Source: Planctomycetaceae bacterium
GTDB lineage: Bacteria > Planctomycetota > Planctomycetia > Pirellulales > UBA1268
NCBI GenBank assembly: GCA_947449135.1
Contig: CANFQO010000004.1
Location: 59,613 to 123,612, forward strand
Reading direction: 5' to 3'
DNA length: 64,000 bases
Shown here: in pieces, positions 11,366 to 21,920 of the stretch
Numbering within the stretch: position 1 is the first letter of the stretch
Layout of the letters: each line of letters opens with the position of its first letter
The notes under the pieces: model-generated
Databases searched by the model: none
Told to the model about the DNA's origin: nothing
Seen by the model: the letters and a program-made list of their open reading frames with translations, nothing else
Translations under genes and position numbers: made by a program

Positions 11366-12181
11366 ATGCCGACCGTCGAAGCCCAGCCGCCCGGCACAGC
11401 CGCCAGCCATCCTGCGACGGGACAGGCGGCCGACCTGGTGATTCATCTTGGGAAGGGCCGAGATCGCCTGGTCGATCATCCGCTCTACGCCCTCATCGAC
11501 AGCCCCGACCGTCTCCGGCGATTCATGGAGCACCATGTCTTTGCGGTCTGGGATTTCCAGAGTCTCTTGAAGGCGATGCAGCAGAAACTCACCTGCACCA
11601 GCATCCCCTGGCTGCCAACGCCGGATCCCGAGGCGCGACGGCTCGTCAACGAAATCGTGCTCGACGAGGAATCGGACGAACTCCCAAATGGCGGACACGC
11701 CTCCCACTTCGAACTCTACCTCGAGAGCATGCGGCATGCGGCCGCCGACACGGGGCCGATCGAGCGACTGCTGGACCTGATTCGACGGGGCGAATCGATC
11801 TCCCAGGCCCTGACAGCCTGCGGCGGCCCCGCCGCCGCCTGCGATTTCGTACGGCGGTCGTTCGAGGTGATCGAGTCGGGATCCACCCGCCGGATCGTGG
11901 CCGCCTTCACCTACGGCCGTGAGGACGTGATCCCCGACATGTTCCGCCACCTTGTGGCCTCACTGGCCGTCGAAGACCCGGCCGCCTGGGCACCGTTCCG
12001 CTTCTATCTGGAACGGCACATCGCCCACGACGACGCGAAGCACGCACCTGTCTGCAGACGGATTGTTGCACGTCTGTGCGGCGACAATCCTGCCCACTGG
12101 GCAGAGGCCTCGGAGACGGCCCGCGCATGCCTCGCCTCGCGAATCACGTTTTGGGACGAGATCGCGGCGACGTGGCAGTAG
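11366..12181 (+). CDS. DUF3050 / heme-oxygenase-like iron-containing redox enzyme family protein
   Basis: DHPLYALIDSPDRLRRFMEHHVFAVWDFQSLLKAMQQKLTCTSIPWLP...EIVLDEESDEL...HFELYLESM...YLERHIAHDDAKHAP. Confidence 0.8.
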   Translation: MPTVEAQPPGTAASHPATGQAADLVIHLGKGRDRLVDHPLYALIDSPDRLRRFMEHHVFAVWDFQSLLKAMQQKLTCTSIPWLPTPDPEARRLVNEIVLDEESDELPNGGHASHFELYLESMRHAAADTGPIERLLDLIRRGESISQALTACGGPAAACDFVRRSFEVIESGSTRRIVAAFTYGREDVIPDMFRHLVASLAVEDPAAWAPFRFYLERHIAHDDAKHAPVCRRIVARLCGDNPAHWAEASETARACLASRITFWDEIAATWQ

Positions 12182-12182
12182 C

Positions 12183-14273
12183 CTACTTGGCAGCTGCCAA
12201 GTCCGCCTTCTTTCGCTCCTCCACGATCTCCTTCTGGATGTTCCCCGGCGTCGGCCGGTACTTCGAGAATTCCATCGTGAAGACACCTTGCCCCTGCGTC
12301 ATGCTCCGCAGGTCGGTCGAGTAGCCAAACGTCTCCGCCAGCGGCACCTCGGCGATGATCGTCGAGGTCTTGCCCACCGTTTCGGTGGAGACGATGAGTC
12401 CCCGCCGCTTGTTGAGCTCGCCCGTGACAGGACCCTGGAAGTCGGAGGGCACCTCCACCTCCATCTTCATGATCGGCTCGAGCAGCACGGGCTTCGTGTT
12501 GAGGAATGCCTCGCGGAAGCCAGCCCGGGCACAGATCTGGAAGGCCATGTCAGACGAGTCGACGTCGTGGTAGGAGCCGTCGACCAGCGATGCCTTGACG
12601 CCCACGATCGGAAAGCCTGCGATCGGCCCCTTGGAGAGCACAGCCCGGAAGCCCTTCTCGACCGACGGAATATATTCCCGCGGCACGCGGCCCCCGACGA
12701 CTGCATCGTCGAAGATGAAGTTCTCGGTCGATTCCTCCGGGAGCGGCTCGAGCGAGCCGATGATGTGGGCATACTGCCCGGAACCGCCCGTCTGCTTCTT
12801 GTGCTTGTAGTCGTAGTTCGTGGCCCGGGTCGGCGCCTCGCGGTAGCTCACCTTCGGAGCACCGACTTCGACTTCCACCTTGAACTCCCGCTTGATCCGC
12901 TCGACGTAGATGTCGAGATGGAGCTCGCCCATACCTGCGATCAGCGTCTCGCCGGTCTCTTCGTCCGTGGCCACGCGGAACGTGGGATCCTCACGGCTGA
13001 ACCGCTGCAGCGCCTTGCCGAGCTTGTCGAGGCCGTCACGGTTGGTCGGCGTGATCGACATCTTGATCACCGGCTCCGGCACAAACATGTTCTCGAGCGT
13101 GCAATACTTGTGATCGGCGGCGTAGGTGTCGCCGCTGGCCGCGTCGACGCCCATCACGGCGACGATGTCGCCGGCCTCACCGGAATCAATCTCTTCGCGC
13201 TTATCGGCGTGCATCTTCACGATCCGGCTGAACCGCTGCTTCTGGCTGGTTCGCTGGTTGATGTAGGCCTCACCCTTGGTGATCGTGCCCTGATAGATCC
13301 GCATGAAGGTCAGCTGGCCGTACGGGTCGTCCACGATCTTGAACGCCATTGCCACGAGCGGCTTCTTCGGATCGGGATTGAGATCGAATGCCTCGTCGGG
13401 GTTGTCCCACTTCTTGGCGATCACCTTCCGCTCCAGCGGGCTGGGCAGATACCGCACGACGGCATCGAGGAGTTTCTGCACGCCCTTGTTCTTGTAGGCC
13501 GATCCGCAGAAAACGGGTGTGATGCTCTGGCTCTGCATGGCCGCCTTCACCACGGCGTGAATCTCATCATCTGACACGGGCTGCTCGCTGAGCAGTTTCT
13601 CCATCAGCGAGTCGGAATACATCGCGAGCGCCTCGAGCATGGCATGCCGACCTTCGGCCGCCGCCTTCGCCAGAGCGTCGGGGATCTTCTCCTCGCGAAC
13701 GGTCTCGCCATTGTCGCCATCAAAGTAGGCGGCCTTCATCGACACCAGGTCGATGACACCCTCGAGTTTGTCTTCTTTGCCGATCGGGATCTGCATCGGG
13801 ATCGCGTCGCAGCCGAGCTTATCCCGGAGTTGGCCGACAACGCGGTCGAAGTTGGCGCCGGTGCGGTCCATCTTGTTGACGAAGGCCAGACGCGGCACCT
13901 TGTACCGCTTCATCTGCCGGTCGACCGTCATCGACTGGCTCTGCACGCCGCCCACGGCGCAGAGCACCAGGATCGCGCCGTCGAGCACCCGCAGGCTGCG
14001 TTCCACCTCGACGGTGAAATCGACGTGGCCAGGGGTATCGATCAGGTTGATGTCGCAGTCATGCCACTTCACGCTCGTGGCGGCACTGGTGATCGTGATG
14101 CCGCGCTCGCGCTCGAGATCCATGTAGTCCATGGTCGCGCCGTCGCCGCCACCCTTCACCTCTTGGATCCGGTGAATACGGCCTGCGTAGTAGAGAATCC
14201 GCTCCGAGAGCGTGGTCTTACCAGAGTCGATGTGGGCCGAGATGCCCATGTTGCGCAGCTTGGACAGATCCAT
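12183..14273 (-). CDS. fusA: Elongation factor G
   Basis: MDLSKLRNMGISAHIDSGKTTLSERILYYAGRIHRIQEVKGGGDGATMDYMDLERERGITITSAAT...DTPGHVDFTVEVERSLRVLDGA...NKMDRTGA. Confidence 0.97.
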   Translation of the reverse strand: MDLSKLRNMGISAHIDSGKTTLSERILYYAGRIHRIQEVKGGGDGATMDYMDLERERGITITSAATSVKWHDCDINLIDTPGHVDFTVEVERSLRVLDGAILVLCAVGGVQSQSMTVDRQMKRYKVPRLAFVNKMDRTGANFDRVVGQLRDKLGCDAIPMQIPIGKEDKLEGVIDLVSMKAAYFDGDNGETVREEKIPDALAKAAAEGRHAMLEALAMYSDSLMEKLLSEQPVSDDEIHAVVKAAMQSQSITPVFCGSAYKNKGVQKLLDAVVRYLPSPLERKVIAKKWDNPDEAFDLNPDPKKPLVAMAFKIVDDPYGQLTFMRIYQGTITKGEAYINQRTSQKQRFSRIVKMHADKREEIDSGEAGDIVAVMGVDAASGDTYAADHKYCTLENMFVPEPVIKMSITPTNRDGLDKLGKALQRFSREDPTFRVATDEETGETLIAGMGELHLDIYVERIKREFKVEVEVGAPKVSYREAPTRATNYDYKHKKQTGGSGQYAHIIGSLEPLPEESTENFIFDDAVVGGRVPREYIPSVEKGFRAVLSKGPIAGFPIVGVKASLVDGSYHDVDSSDMAFQICARAGFREAFLNTKPVLLEPIMKMEVEVPSDFQGPVTGELNKRRGLIVSTETVGKTSTIIAEVPLAETFGYSTDLRSMTQGQGVFTMEFSKYRPTPGNIQKEIVEERKKADLAAAK

Positions 14274-14412
14274 GGAACAAAAACACTTTCGGGGGCGGAG
14301 GGCGGGGGATGTCGGGGAACGAACCGGCGAGCGGAAATGACCGACTGAACGACAGAAAACAGACCTGTCGTCCGAACGGAATATACTCAAGCCAGCCTGA
14401 ACGCGACAGACC

Positions 14413-15159
14413 ATGAACGCCATGCAGCAGCAAGACGCATCCACGACCTCAAACCCTGCGGGCCCGGAGCGGCCCTGGGGGGCGTGCGTCGTGCCGTTTG
14501 TCGTGTTTTTGGCCGTCGGAATGCTCGAGCCCACCCGCAGCGGCGACGGCCTGGCTGGGGCGATGGGGATCCCCTTCGCGGCCTATCCCCTCATCTACAG
14601 CCTCCGCATCGTCGCCACGCTGGTGGCGATCGCGTGTTCGTGGAGGGCGATCCGCCGCTGGTGGGGCCGGCCGACCTGGTGGCCACCGCTCATTGGTCTC
14701 ATGCTGGTCGTGCCGTGGGTCGTGCTCGCGGCGATGCAACGCGATGCCGGCTGGACTGGGGCCACAGCTGCGCGGGCGGGATTCAATCCGTTCGTCGATC
14801 TCGATGCGCCCCCCGGGGGGGTGTGGATATTTTTAGCCATCCGTGCGATCGGTCTGATCGCCGTGGTGCCATTGATCGAGGAACTCTTCCTACGCGGATT
14901 TTTGCTGCGGTACGTAATCCGCGAAGACTTCTGGACCGTGCCGTTCGGCATGCTCACGTTCTCAGCCGCCGCCACCTGCATGCTCTACGCCGCGGCATCG
15001 CATCCCAATGAGTGCGTCGCCGCCGTGGGCTGGTTTGCGATCGTCACCGGCATTGCGGCGGCCACGCGGCGACCGATCGACACGATCCTCGCCCATGCCG
15101 CGACCAACCTGGCGCTCGGTGCCTACGTGTTGATGACGGCCAACTGGTGGCTGCTGTAG
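14413..15159 (+). CDS. CPBP-family intramembrane (CAAX protease-related) protein
   Basis: Multi-TM; EELFLRGFLLRYVIREDFWTV and HAATNLALGAYV match CPBP glutamate/Arg and His motifs. Confidence 0.85.
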   Translation: MNAMQQQDASTTSNPAGPERPWGACVVPFVVFLAVGMLEPTRSGDGLAGAMGIPFAAYPLIYSLRIVATLVAIACSWRAIRRWWGRPTWWPPLIGLMLVVPWVVLAAMQRDAGWTGATAARAGFNPFVDLDAPPGGVWIFLAIRAIGLIAVVPLIEELFLRGFLLRYVIREDFWTVPFGMLTFSAAATCMLYAAASHPNECVAAVGWFAIVTGIAAATRRPIDTILAHAATNLALGAYVLMTANWWLL

Positions 15160-15179
15160 CGGCCCGAGAGGAAGCGTCG

Positions 15180-16052
15180 ATGTCTCTCCGCGGTCGACTC
15201 GCCCCGACGCCTACCGGCTTCCTGCATGTCGGCCATGCGCGAACATTTGCCGTGGCAGCGACGCGGGCCGGCAACGCCGGGCTCATCCTCCGGATCGAAG
15301 ACCTCGACCAACCGCGATGCCGCGAAGAATTCTGCGCGGCCGCCATCGACGACCTCCGCTGGCTGGGGCTCGACTGGACCGAGGGGCCCGAAGTCGGCGG
15401 GCCGCACGCCCCCTATCGGCAGTGCGAACGCACCGCCTGGTATCTCGACGTCTGGCGACGGCTGGAAGCGGCGGGCGCGATCTACCCGAGCCCACACTCC
15501 CGCCGCGATGTCGATGAGGCCGCCACCGCGCCGCACGAACCGAGGCCCAGCGAGACTGGCGCCGACACGGATGCCGAGCCGCTCTTTCCGCCAAGCCTGC
15601 GGCCGGCATTGTGGGACCGTGCGGCCACCCCTGGCGCCGTCGCGTGGCGATTCCGCGTCCCCGACGGCCGTACGATCGAGTTCGACGATGGACTGGCCGG
15701 CCGCGTACGGCGGACGGCAGGCGTCGACTTCGGCGATTTTGTTGTCTGGAGGAGAGACGATCTGCCAGCCTACGAACTAGCGGTAGTGGCCGATGATCAT
15801 GCGATGGAGATCGCGGAGGTGGTTCGCGGCGAGGATCTGCTCACGAGCACGGCGCGACAACTCTTGCTCTACGAGGCACTTGCCTGGACGGCCCCGAGGT
15901 TCTGCCACGTGACACTCGTGCGCGACGCGGAGGGACGCCGGCTCGCCAAGCGAACCGGTGGGCTGGCGATTCGGGAATTACGAGAGCGAGGATTCTCGCC
16001 GGCCGACGTGCTGTCAGCCGCGCTTGAGCAACTCGCGGTGCCCCAGCCCTGA
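15180..16052 (+). CDS. gluQRS: Glutamyl-Q tRNA(Asp) synthetase
   Basis: RLAPTPTGFLHVGHARTFAVAATRA (HIGH region), RIEDLDQPRC, VVRGEDLLTSTARQLLLYEAL, RRLAKRTGGLAIRELRERG (KMSKS-like). Confidence 0.9.
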   Translation: MSLRGRLAPTPTGFLHVGHARTFAVAATRAGNAGLILRIEDLDQPRCREEFCAAAIDDLRWLGLDWTEGPEVGGPHAPYRQCERTAWYLDVWRRLEAAGAIYPSPHSRRDVDEAATAPHEPRPSETGADTDAEPLFPPSLRPALWDRAATPGAVAWRFRVPDGRTIEFDDGLAGRVRRTAGVDFGDFVVWRRDDLPAYELAVVADDHAMEIAEVVRGEDLLTSTARQLLLYEALAWTAPRFCHVTLVRDAEGRRLAKRTGGLAIRELRERGFSPADVLSAALEQLAVPQP

Positions 16053-16053
16053 G

Positions 16054-17805
16054 TCAGCCAAAACCGGGAACACGCCGCGGCTGCAGCGGCCTCTGCGGCG
16101 TGGCGATCACCAGAATCGCCTCCACGAGCATGGCCGCAGCCAGCGACAAGAGCACGAGGCCCGCCCACGGCACCGGATCGGCCGGTAGCACGAAGCCGTT
16201 CGCATCTCGGAATTTTGGCAACGTCATGCTGGCCAGCGCCCACGTGCTCATCACATACATGAACACGGTCGGCACCCCGGTCACCAGCCAGACCCAGGCC
16301 TCGCGGCGGGTTCGCCAGAGCCAGACCGTCACGCCGAGCAGCGTCAGTGCCGCCAGCAGCTGGTTGCTCGCGCCGAAGAGGCTCCAGAACGTCTTCCAGA
16401 CCGGCACGGTGTTGCCCTGGGCATCGACGTGCGGCTGCAGGAGAAACACGAGCGGCACGCCCGCCGTTAGCGCCGTCCCCAACCAGCCGCCGGCTTTGCC
16501 CGTGAGGCCGGTGAGTTCCTGGACGATGTACCGACCCAGTCGCGTGCAGACATCGAGCGTGTCGTAGACGAACGTCGTGAACGCCATCAGTGCGAATGAA
16601 ACGCCGATCATCGCCGGCACGCCGAGAATCTCCAGAAACCGCCCCATGCCGAGCGCGTAGATAAAATTCGGCGGCTGGTTGGCGAGCTTCGAGTCACCGG
16701 CGAGCACCATCACGCAGGCCAGGCTCACCACCGCTACAAAAGCCTCCAGCAGCATCGTGCCGTAGCCGATCGCCTTGGCGTCGGTCTCCTTGCGGAGCTG
16801 CTTGCTGGTCGTACCCGAAGCGATCAGCGAATGAAAACCGGAGCAGGCGCCGCAGGCGATCGTGATGAAGAGCATCGGGATGAGGCTGCCCGTCTTGCCG
16901 GCCTGCCAACTCGTGAAGGCCGGGTAGCGGATCGCGGAATCGCCGGCCACCAACCGATCGCTGACGATCAGCCCGATCGCAGCCCCGGCGAGTGCCACAT
17001 AGAGAAAGCAGCCTCCCAGATGGCCGCGGGGCTGCAGGAGCAGCCACATCGGCACCATCGCCGCCACCAGACAGTAGGCCAGCAGGAGCACGCCCCAGAT
17101 CTTCTGGGCCGTGGCATCGGAGGTGCCCAGCCACTGTCCCAGATCGAACGGTATGAACTGACCGACCCAGATCGTCAGCCCCACCAGCGGCAGAAAGATC
17201 ACGGTCGCCAGCCAGAGCGGCATCTTCGCATACCGCATGCAGAGTCCCATGATGATCGGCAGCGCGAGATAGAGCAGACTCGACGTGGCGATCCCGCCTC
17301 CCGACACCGTCTCGCCATGCTCAAGAACCTGTCGGCCTATGAAGCTCGATGCAGTGATGTCGGTGAAGGCGACGATGATGTAGACCAGCGCGATCCAGAC
17401 GAACGCCAGGAACAGCAGGTAGCTCCGTCGGCTCATGTGGTCGCGGACCACCTCGGCGATCGACCGCGCCTTGTGCCGCACCGATGCCACCAGTGCCGCG
17501 AAGTCGTGCACGCCGCCGATGAAGATGCTGCCGAGCAGGATCCAGAGCAGGGCGGGCAGCCAGCCAAAGGCCACGCCCGCGAGGATCGGCCCCACGATCG
17601 GCCCCGCTGCCGCGATCGCCGAAAAATGCTGCCCGAGCAACAGCTCCGGCGGGATCGGCGCGTAGTCGACGTCGTCGCGGAGCGTGACAGCCGGCGTGAC
17701 GGCATTCGAATCAAGCTGAAAGAGGCGGGCCAGCAGGCTGCCGTAGAGACGGTAGGCGATGAGCAGCACGAAGGCGCTCGGCAGCAGGACGACAAGCAGG
17801 CTCAT
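16054..17805 (-). CDS. cstA: Carbon starvation protein A family transporter
   Basis: Multi-TM; YAPIPPELLLGQHFSAIAAAGPIVGPILAGVAFGWLPALLWILLGSIFIGGVHDFAALVASVRHKARSIAEV; ITIACGACSGFHSLIASGTTSKQL. Confidence 0.95.
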   Translation of the reverse strand: MSLLVVLLPSAFVLLIAYRLYGSLLARLFQLDSNAVTPAVTLRDDVDYAPIPPELLLGQHFSAIAAAGPIVGPILAGVAFGWLPALLWILLGSIFIGGVHDFAALVASVRHKARSIAEVVRDHMSRRSYLLFLAFVWIALVYIIVAFTDITASSFIGRQVLEHGETVSGGGIATSSLLYLALPIIMGLCMRYAKMPLWLATVIFLPLVGLTIWVGQFIPFDLGQWLGTSDATAQKIWGVLLLAYCLVAAMVPMWLLLQPRGHLGGCFLYVALAGAAIGLIVSDRLVAGDSAIRYPAFTSWQAGKTGSLIPMLFITIACGACSGFHSLIASGTTSKQLRKETDAKAIGYGTMLLEAFVAVVSLACVMVLAGDSKLANQPPNFIYALGMGRFLEILGVPAMIGVSFALMAFTTFVYDTLDVCTRLGRYIVQELTGLTGKAGGWLGTALTAGVPLVFLLQPHVDAQGNTVPVWKTFWSLFGASNQLLAALTLLGVTVWLWRTRREAWVWLVTGVPTVFMYVMSTWALASMTLPKFRDANGFVLPADPVPWAGLVLLSLAAAMLVEAILVIATPQRPLQPRRVPGFG

Positions 17806-17978
17806 AGTCGGTCTGTCGGATGCGGGAAGATCGAGCAGCGGTCCGAACAACTCCCGGGCTTCGTGGGCCCGGTCTTTCGGGAGACGACAACTTCGTACAT
17901 CATGCCCGATTCAGAAGCCTCAGTCGATCGGCGGCTGGGGCAGAGGGCCCGGGAAATTCGAAGCACGCGGGAGCCACC

Positions 17979-19055
17979 ATGGCCGCCACCACAGGCAACA
18001 CGATCAAGGAAACCCTCGTCATCATCGGCAGCGGGCCGGCCGGCTGGTCGTCCGCCACCTACGCCGCCCGGGCCCAGCTCAAGCCGCTCGTCTTCGAAGG
18101 CGCGATCACCGAGAAGAACCGGATGGCGGGCACGCTGCCGCTCGGCCAGCTCGCCCTCACGAGCGAGGTCGAAAACTATGCCGGCTTCCCACACGGCAAC
18201 CTCGGAGCCTTTCTCGATTCCGCACTGCCCGCTGAGCGTCGGCAGATGATGGCACCACATGCTGGCGAGGGCGTCACCGGCCCGGAGCTGATGGAGTTGA
18301 TGCGGCAGCAGGCCGTCAACATGGGCACGCGGATCGTCACCGACGACATCCTGAAAGTCGACTTCTCGAAGCGGCCCTTCAAGCTCTATCCCTCCGAGGG
18401 CGGCGTTGTGGAGGCGGAGTGTGTGATCGTGGCCACGGGGGCGAGCGCCAACTGGCTCGGCCTGCCGAGCGAGGAGAAGTTCAAGAACCGGGGTGTCAGT
18501 GCCTGCGCCGTCTGCGACGGTGCGCTGCCCCGCTTCCGCAACAAGCCGATCGTGGTCGTCGGCGGCGGCGACTCGGCCGTGGAGGAGGCGACCTACCTCA
18601 CGAAGTTTGCCAGCAAAGTGCATCTCGTGCATCGCCGCGATGAGCTGCGTGCCTCGAAGATCATGGCCCAGCGGGCGCACGACGACCCGAAGATCGAGAT
18701 TCACTTCAACACCGGACTGGCCGAGGTGCTCGGCGACGACGCCAAGGGAGTGACGGGCGTACGGCTGGCGAGCACGATCGATGCCGGCAAGGAGACGACC
18801 CTCGAGGCGACGGGTGTCTTCCTCGCGATCGGCCACACGCCCAACACGGCGTTTCTCGACGGTCAGTTGGAGCTCAATCCGAAGAAATACATCGTCTGGA
18901 CGAAGCACTTCCGCACTGAGACGAGCGTGGAGGGAGTCTTCGCGGCGGGCGACGTGGCAGACGACTACTACCGTCAGGCGATTTCAGCCGCCGGCACCGG
19001 CTGCATGTCGGCCCTCGACGCGGAGCGCTGGCTGGCGGCGCAGGGCACGCACTAG
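17979..19055 (+). CDS. trxB: Thioredoxin-disulfide reductase
   Basis: [35 protein letters not shown] active site, [53 protein letters not shown]. Confidence 0.95.
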   Translation: MAATTGNTIKETLVIIGSGPAGWSSATYAARAQLKPLVFEGAITEKNRMAGTLPLGQLALTSEVENYAGFPHGNLGAFLDSALPAERRQMMAPHAGEGVTGPELMELMRQQAVNMGTRIVTDDILKVDFSKRPFKLYPSEGGVVEAECVIVATGASANWLGLPSEEKFKNRGVSACAVCDGALPRFRNKPIVVVGGGDSAVEEATYLTKFASKVHLVHRRDELRASKIMAQRAHDDPKIEIHFNTGLAEVLGDDAKGVTGVRLASTIDAGKETTLEATGVFLAIGHTPNTAFLDGQLELNPKKYIVWTKHFRTETSVEGVFAAGDVADDYYRQAISAAGTGCMSALDAERWLAAQGTH

Positions 19056-19095
19056 CTGCACGCGAAACATCGGCATCCTGCCCGACCCGGCCATT

Positions 19096-19725
19096 TCAAT
19101 AGCCGAAATGGGCCATGTCTTGCGAATAGAAGTCCTCAATGACTCGTCGTAGTCCCTGGAACTCCGCTTCTGCTTCCGGCGACGGCTTGGAGCGATTCAA
19201 TCGGGCGGGAAAGGTCTGCGCGACCCATTGCTGGAAACGCGACGCGGGGGCCAGCGCGTTCACCCGTTCCAGCGCCTTGCGAACGCCATCTTCTTCCAGC
19301 CTGAAGCGGAGCACTTCCCGATGGGCCGGAATAAATTCCACCTGGGGCCTCAGGTGGTTGTCGTAGACGTAGGGGTCTTCGGCGTACTGGTTCCGGACCG
19401 CATCCAGCCATTCACGAGGCCTGCTCTCAGGGGCGATGTCATTGTTGCGTTGCCAATAGTATTCCGACTTCATCCGATCGAAGGGGTGCCGGCATATCGT
19501 GAACGCCAGGTCGATTTCCTCCCAGCGAAAGAGTGCCTCCAGCAGATCGGCATGGAAGTGTTGTGGCGTCGCCTTGAGGTAACGCAGCTCCTTGACGTGC
19601 TGTTTTCGCACGATCAGGGGCTCCAACCATCCGAACCCTCGCAAGGAGTGCCCCACCGACATTCCACCCGCCTTCGGGATATGAACGAACAGGCAGCGAA
19701 TGCCTTGTTTGACGAAGATCGACAT
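19096..19725 (-). CDS. Sulfotransferase family protein
   Basis: MSIFVKQGIRCLFVHIPKAGGMSVGHSL (PAPS-loop-like) and FTICRHPFDRMKSEYYW. Confidence 0.85.
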   Translation of the reverse strand: MSIFVKQGIRCLFVHIPKAGGMSVGHSLRGFGWLEPLIVRKQHVKELRYLKATPQHFHADLLEALFRWEEIDLAFTICRHPFDRMKSEYYWQRNNDIAPESRPREWLDAVRNQYAEDPYVYDNHLRPQVEFIPAHREVLRFRLEEDGVRKALERVNALAPASRFQQWVAQTFPARLNRSKPSPEAEAEFQGLRRVIEDFYSQDMAHFGY

Positions 19726-19835
19726 GGTGTGTGTTGGGGGGCCGCAGGCAACGCTCGGATGGGCATGAACGCCTCTCAACTGCACAGCCGCGGGCAGAAG
19801 ATGAGTGCGGAAGAATAACGGCACTTTCGCGAGAG

Positions 19836-20786
19836 TCAAGCAGCGGAGCGATGGTTCGATAGCGCCTCGGCGACCGCCTGCCAGCAGAAGCCGGCCGCAT
19901 TGGCCACCTGCCACACGCACAGCAGCAGGATAACCTTCACGCGCATCCACAGCGGGAGTGGCTGGAGTTGTGCGTGCACATGCTGACGTAGTTGCAGGTG
20001 AAGCTTGGTGTCTTCCGACATCGCCCCGCTTCCTCGCCTGGCCCGCAGGCGGTGATACCGCCAGGCTCCGCGGCCGTAGTTGAAATACTGCTTCAGGAAT
20101 CCCCGCAGGCTGCTGCGGTGCTCGTGGCGAACGATGGCCTCCGGGCAGGCCGTCAGCCTCCGACCCGAGGTCCGCCAACGGTCGATGAAATCACGATCCT
20201 CGGCTGCCAGCCGACCGAAAGCGGCGTCGCACCCGCCGATGGCGAGGTAGGCGGCCCGCTCCACCGCAAAGTTGAGACCCGGGAAAAAACGTGGCTCCTG
20301 ACCAGGCGGATTGAAGAACGAATCCACTGCGGCCGTGATCACCTGCCCGGCAGCAGCGTAGGCGTTCTCGGCGTGCGGGTTCTCCACCCCGCCCCCAATC
20401 AGTGCACCAGAGTTTTCGCGACAGGCTCTGGACAGCCGTTCCAGCCAGGTCGCATGCGCCACGCAGTCATCATCGAGAAATGCAAGCAACTCGGCGGAAG
20501 CCGCATCAGCGCCGCGGTTCCGATTCCCCGCGACGCCAAGATTCGGGCCGGGCAGATGCACGAGTCGCAGCCGACTGGAAAACTCCGCGGCGATATCGAC
20601 CACAGGAACGTCGGATGCGTCCACCAGCACGACCTCGAACTGCTCCGACGGAAGCGTCTGAGCAGCAAGCGATTCGAGGCATCGCCGCAACGGCCCAGGA
20701 CGGTTGAACGTCATCACGATCACGCTGACGGTGGCGCCCTTCGCGATTGGTACGTGCGTCGCTGGTGATTCTTGGCTCTGGCACAT
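19836..20786 (-). CDS. Glycosyltransferase family 2
   Basis: VSVIVMTFNRPGPLRRCLESLAAQTLPSEQFEVVLVDASD...RNRGADAASAELLAFLDDDCVAHATWLERL. Confidence 0.9.
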   Translation of the reverse strand: MCQSQESPATHVPIAKGATVSVIVMTFNRPGPLRRCLESLAAQTLPSEQFEVVLVDASDVPVVDIAAEFSSRLRLVHLPGPNLGVAGNRNRGADAASAELLAFLDDDCVAHATWLERLSRACRENSGALIGGGVENPHAENAYAAAGQVITAAVDSFFNPPGQEPRFFPGLNFAVERAAYLAIGGCDAAFGRLAAEDRDFIDRWRTSGRRLTACPEAIVRHEHRSSLRGFLKQYFNYGRGAWRYHRLRARRGSGAMSEDTKLHLQLRQHVHAQLQPLPLWMRVKVILLLCVWQVANAAGFCWQAVAEALSNHRSAA

Positions 20787-20797
20787 CGATGACACGC

Positions 20798-21763
20798 CTA
20801 TGGCTGGCTTGACCGTTGAGGCACAAGCCGCCGCCATGCACGCTCGGCCAAGTGACGGCCCTGGCGGAGATAGAAACGAACGCTTCCGAAATCGACCAAT
20901 CCGCCGGTGCTGTCGAATTGAACAATACCTCTGGAGTGGCCTCGCCACAGGCAGACCCAGAGCGCCAGATTACCAGTGTGATTCACGACATAGGCCGCCC
21001 GGGAAAGCAGTTCGGTCACGGCCACCAGCATCACACCGAATTCGCCACGATCCAGTTGCAGGGCGGCATCGTCCAGTTCATGAACGACGACGCCATGACG
21101 ACTTACCGGCATGTCCTCGATGAAAAAGCATCTGGAGCCAAATGCTTCGACAAACAGATCGCGCACCGCCAGTTCGTCGGTCTGGATCAGGATACGGAAG
21201 TCGGGGTGCCGTTCCAGAATCTTCTTCGCCTGATCCACGTAGGCGAGTGGGCTTGCCAGCGTGAGTTCAGTGCTTTTGTCGGTGCCGCGGTAGACCACCG
21301 CGATAGTTCTGGCAGGCTCGATGTCGTAGCGGGCGATCCACTTCGACTGAAACGCCCGAGCGTTCTCCGACGGCTGAAAATAGCGACGCATGACAAGGCC
21401 GAGACGACGGTAATCAATCCAGCAATAGAGGCCGTGATACCTCACCCTCGGCAGCCTCGTCAGCCCTTTGGTGGCGTCGATTGCCCCAGGGCTGAAGAAC
21501 AGCGGATACATGTCGGATGCGTCGCGAGTCTGTTGGGCGTTCCGAAACCACCTGAACGCTTGCGAGAAATCGATCCGCCGGGGCATGTCTCCAGTCTTTT
21601 CCAAAACCTCGGCGATGTTCCAGAGCGCGACGGTACAGGTGGAAAAGAATCCGGATTGGTAGCCGCAGAACAGGGTGCCGTCACGACGGTTGTAGGACCC
21701 CTTGCGACTGAGTGGGATGTTCGCCAAGGGCGTCGAAGCGTGCCGGCTCAACATAGCGATCAC
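20798..21763 (-). CDS. Putative glycosyltransferase, fucosyltransferase-like GT-B fold
   Basis: IAVVYRGTDKSTELTLASPLAYVDQAKKILERHPDFRILIQTDELAVRDLF...AAYVVNHTGNLALWVCLW; resembles the HxRRxD(K)/TDD/C-terminal pattern of the O-FucT/GT11/GT23 superfamily but divergent. Confidence 0.45.
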   Translation of the reverse strand: MIAMLSRHASTPLANIPLSRKGSYNRRDGTLFCGYQSGFFSTCTVALWNIAEVLEKTGDMPRRIDFSQAFRWFRNAQQTRDASDMYPLFFSPGAIDATKGLTRLPRVRYHGLYCWIDYRRLGLVMRRYFQPSENARAFQSKWIARYDIEPARTIAVVYRGTDKSTELTLASPLAYVDQAKKILERHPDFRILIQTDELAVRDLFVEAFGSRCFFIEDMPVSRHGVVVHELDDAALQLDRGEFGVMLVAVTELLSRAAYVVNHTGNLALWVCLWRGHSRGIVQFDSTGGLVDFGSVRFYLRQGRHLAERAWRRLVPQRSSQP

Positions 21764-21920
21764 GGCCTAATCACCCAGAATGAATGAACCGATGTATGCG
21801 GGTGCAAGGATAGGATTCCGAACGGCTTTCCGCAAACAGGCCCACGCTGTCCGATTGACAACTCTTCGTGCGTAGCTTGTATGCTCGTCTGTCGCCTACC
21901 AAGAAGCCTGCGAGCCCAGC

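Noticed and set aside
11952-13574. 540-aa plus-strand ORF antisense to fusA
   Set aside because: Lies opposite the conserved EF-G gene; the translation is an Arg/His/Asp/Leu-rich shadow with no recognisable motif. Typical high-GC antisense open frame.
16831-18249. 472-aa plus-strand ORF over cstA and the trxB start
   Set aside because: Shadow of cstA; His/Gln/Arg-rich translation lacks family motifs.
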